Source: Plantago ovata
Taxonomy: Eukaryota; Streptophyta; Magnoliopsida; Lamiales; Plantaginaceae
Length of the DNA stretch: 64,000 nucleotides
Direction of reading: 5' to 3'
Assembly: GCA_028274465.1 (NCBI GenBank)
Contig: CM051457.1
Location: forward strand, 113,149,982-113,213,981
Shown here piece by piece: positions 60,643 to 64,000 of this stretch; position 1 is the stretch's first letter; the number at the start of each line of letters is the position of its first letter. The notes under the pieces are model-generated. The model worked only from the letters and a program-made list of their open reading frames with translations. It was not told the DNA's origin and ran no database searches. A program made the position numbers and the translations under genes.

Positions 60643-61486
60643 CTTCTCTTTTTCTTCGATTTCGTGTAAAATAGAAATATTCATATTTCGAATAGAGTGA
60701 TTGTACCCGAACTGTCAGATGAATCTAATAAGAGAGAAAATGGGAGATCACATATGGCTATTCTAATGCTACTTGTTCTAGGTCTGGTCTGTATTCTTTT
60801 TCTCCTCAATCTAGGGAGCGAAATTCCTTAGTTGGTTAGTCAGCAAGGCCTTAAGTCGGCATCGGCAAGGATACTACCCTATAGAACCAAAGTCATTCAT
60901 TTAGGATTTTTCTGTAGTCGCTACGTAAAGGATCTAGACGAATGAATAATATGCATATAAAGTTCTACAAATGAAGACCGGGGTTATCTTAAAAGCAAAG
61001 GAAAGAAAATTTATCAGAATAAAAGCTGTTTGTTCTTTTCATTGTTCTACTTATAGATATAGATTTAAAAAAAGAACATTTATTTTCACGGGCCTTCTTT
61101 AATGAAAGTTTCAGCTATGTAGATAATTAAGGTTTTGCAGAACTTAGTGAATTTCCTCTCGTATATTCTTAGAAGTTTCGGATAGGCCTGCCCTCCATAC
61201 ATGGACATGGGGTCTGAAACTCTTTTAGTAAACACGAGTAGTGACTGCTTTGATGGGACTATAGCTTCCTATCTAGCCCCTTTGTTAACCTGAAATGGAG
61301 GGACTTTAGGTTAAACTTCTTTAGATGGCGGTGCCTATTCGCCTTCCTTCGAGCGGCGAATCGACTAAGCAATGGAATTCACTCTCTCTATACGATGACC
61401 ACAATATATTCCATTCCTCGTCTATCCAGATTTCCAGAAGATTGACCGGATCTTTGACTATGTAATTCTGATTTCACCTAGGTGGA
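60643..61486. other. Mitochondrial-like non-coding DNA, segment 2
   Basis: Continues the texture of segment 1. A short plus-strand stretch near 60750-60830 could encode hydrophobic MAILMLLVLGLVCILFLLN, but I recognise no gene. Confidence 0.45.
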
Positions 61487-61491
61487 AGTCT

Positions 61492-62924
61492 TGTAATATC
61501 CCGTACATTTTATTTGTACGATTTTTATGAATTGGACCAGGCATACTAATATTATGTGAATCTGAAATTTATGTGGACCCAAGTTAAGAAGTCGAATTTT
61601 ACTGGTAGTATTTTGGACCAAGTTATTGACGTGGGCCTAGATGATTATTATATGGACCGATAAAATTGAGACGGGCTTAAGAGGAGTTGAAATAGAATTT
61701 TGGAACGTGTCTAAACCGTATTATTTAAAAAGTGGAGCACGAGACTTAGGTTAGATATTGGTAATTACGATCGGAAATGCATAGAGTACCGGCTCATGGT
61801 GAAAACCAAGAATTGAATTGGAGGATCATGGTCATTCGATATCAGGTAATTCTTGGTTGGGATTTTGTTACATGCTACTAAGCTTAGACTCACGTACTCG
61901 AGTAGTTTATTGCCCATTGTTGAGTATGGTTCTAATTTAGTTATATATCTCTTTTCCAATCTACTACGGCATGTGTTGGGAGAATGGGAGTGGCTTATTT
62001 GCTTGGCCAAATTGACAATGGACGTGAGATGCTTAATGATTATTGGAACTGCTGGTTTGAGATATCAGGATATGAAGTTCTTCGGTGAATCAATATTGGC
62101 GATTTGTGGATTTGAGAGTAAGTGGTTTTTGATGCACCTTTATTGTTTTCTTGTGTCATTTATATTATTTTAATATTTTTGATAGTTAGATTTGTTGTCA
62201 ATAGGAATTGCGAACAAGAGTCAAGCATATGTGTAAAGTGTGTATTTTTTGTATCGTGTGTCTGTGACTGTCTGATATGTTTGAGTCGGTGTCCGCTGAA
62301 GTCAATGGAACTAAGTGCCATGCGTAACAAAGTGCCACACTGTATGGGACGGTGGGGGCCACCTCTTGAATCCGTAGGGGCCACCTCTAGAGTCTTGAGA
62401 CGACGGTTGGTACATCCCTCAATTTGTGAAGTGTTCCGTTCAGTGTTCTATTGTGTGAAAGTCCATCAGTGTCAGTTATTATGTATGTATATTGTTGTGT
62501 GTGATTGCGAACGTATATGTGCTTGGCTAGGTAAAGGAGCATTGGAAACTTACTTACTGAGCCCCCCAGCTCACCCCCTTACTCCCCTTTTCAGTGGTTA
62601 GTGATTGTGGCTTTGTGGATGAAGATTTCGTCGGAGTAAAGTGGGCTAGAGTATCTGTGGTGATTTGAAGAGTATGGACTTAAAAGTATATACTATAAGC
62701 ATTTGTATGTTGAGGTTTATTTATTTTGTTGTACTCGGATGGTTCCTATTATCGAGGATTATAGTTTGTATTGTTTATACGTTGGGATTTTTTTAGACGC
62801 TCTATTTTACCATCGAGTAAATTTCAGTTATATTTTGAGGTTAAAAGTAAGGCTTCGTGTTGGTGTGAGCCCATCTCACGATACACGGCCGAACGTTCCC
62901 TATTTTTGGTTTTGGGGCGTTACA
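61492..62924 (+). mobile_element. LTR-D solo LTR (1433 bp)
   Basis: TGTAATATCCCG to GGGGCGTTACA with a perfect target duplication AGTCT (61487-61491 and 62925-62929). The TGTAA...CCCG start and GGGCGTTACA end suit a gypsy LTR. The reading frames inside are LTR sequence, not genes. Confidence 0.9.
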
Positions 62925-62929
62925 AGTCT

Positions 62930-64000
62930 CCTTGGAGCATTTATGGGGCTAGCATGCTTACTAAGACAAGGAAAAGAATGAATATCGAACGAAACCAAAG
63001 GGGAGTCGATGACGAATACAGCAAGACTGTGAGACATCACTATTAACACTTTTGTCTTCTTCGATTCACTATTTATGGGAACATGAGTGTACGAGAAATC
63101 CTAACTTAATGAAGGAATGGACAGCTCTGAAATCTTCATAACATAAATAGAACGTTGTAAGGGATCTTCTATGAGGGGTCTATTTCTGAGGTTTTTTAGG
63201 TGGAGGGAGTAGACCCATATCAACATCTCAATAAATCAATCAAAATGGCAGATCCTATTTTCTTTTTAGGGGGCTTCCACTTAAGAGCAGTCGAGGCCCA
63301 ATCTCAGGAAAGACTCATGCTTCAATAGGTTATCCAGGTCCCTTGTGCACGGCCAAGAAGCTATCCAGCAACCGACAGGAGGAAGCTTTCTTTCCATTGC
63401 CCTAGTCAGATCCGATCCTGCCTTCTCCTTTCTCTTTTTCGATCTTAAGGAATGCGAACCGAAGGAATCTGTTGGGTTGCAGTTCTACTATCATCTAGCG
63501 TTTTTATCTGTCTCATTCTTCGCTCGTTGAAATTGAGTGACTTTCTTTAGCTGAGATAAGGTGCGTTACACAGAACACTAAACGCATTTCCGCAAAGCCC
63601 CAGAGCAAAACTCCAATCTTTTGATGGGCGGATTTGGAGTCTTATTTCTAGCTTCTTTTTCTCAACTATCTATTAAGATATTTCGAATGGATGAAATTTC
63701 GTATATAGAAGAAGCCTATAATTTCACAAATCACTCAATTCATCTGGACAAAGACTAAACAATGGCAGAATGGCTCTCTTTTCAGTCCTTTGATTCGACT
63801 CTTTTCTCTTTCATTTTTTCTTCAATTTTCTGTGATTTCGGAATCCAAGATTAGCCATTTCGATACACTGGCACAGAGTTTGACTCATTATTTGGCTATT
63901 TCTGAAAATTCCCTCTGACTCGTTTGATTTAATAAAGCAGTCACTTCTTTCCTCAAAGCCGGATCTTCTTGTTTTAGTTGACTCACTTTAGTGAGTTCGG
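62930..64000. other. Mitochondrial-like non-coding DNA, segment 3
   Basis: The same texture as segments 1 and 2, running to the window edge. No gene recognised. Confidence 0.45.

Overview
The window looks like nuclear DNA of a flowering plant, probably a eudicot. It has spliced genes with GT/AG introns, Ty1-copia elements primed by initiator tRNA-Met, a SINE, Stowaway- and Harbinger-like MITEs, a plant non-LTR retrotransposon and solo LTRs with 5-bp target duplications. I cannot assign a species. No ordinary intact gene is clearly present. The nearest to host genes are two copies of a three-exon DUF6598-family gene, two CER1-like exon remnants and a TPR-like remnant. All carry lesions.

Layout. 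(1) 1-12144: duplicated block, copy A, with the CER1-like remnant, a MITE, DUF6598 gene copy A, a 3.1-kb non-LTR retrotransposon inserted just upstream of that gene's TATA box, a Harbinger-like element, a SINE and a copia RNase H relic. (2) 12145-23574: copia element 1 (minus strand), interrupted by a 2.5-kb solo LTR. (3) 23575-24127: one end of another LTR family (here LTR-B). (4) 24128-29285: LTR and leader of a third copia element, then the TPR-like remnant. (5) 29286-38270: duplicated block, copy B, without the non-LTR element. (6) 38271-39895: a LINE scrap and the other end of an LTR-B copy. (7) 39896-52195: copia element 2, with an intact 871-codon pol segment and two solo LTRs nested in its right LTR. 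(8) 52196-64000: plant-mitochondrial-like non-coding DNA carrying two more solo LTRs, hence probably a nuclear copy of mitochondrial DNA.

Reading of the whole. Several signals suggest that the duplicated unit was larger than the obvious 9-12 kb block and already contained the copia element sitting inside an LTR-B copy. The right part of that LTR-B copy survives in unit 1, followed by GAACT. The left part survives in unit 2, preceded by GAACT. The two left copia LTRs share four substitutions absent from both right LTRs. Later, unit 1 lost about 2 kb at 12144/12145. The right end of element 2 (leader end, right LTR and the mitochondrial-like DNA after it) seems to come from a different subfamily member, probably by ectopic recombination. 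The copia leader also holds an array of four hairpins with varying, complementary stems and an invariant 7-nt loop, which I cannot match to anything known.
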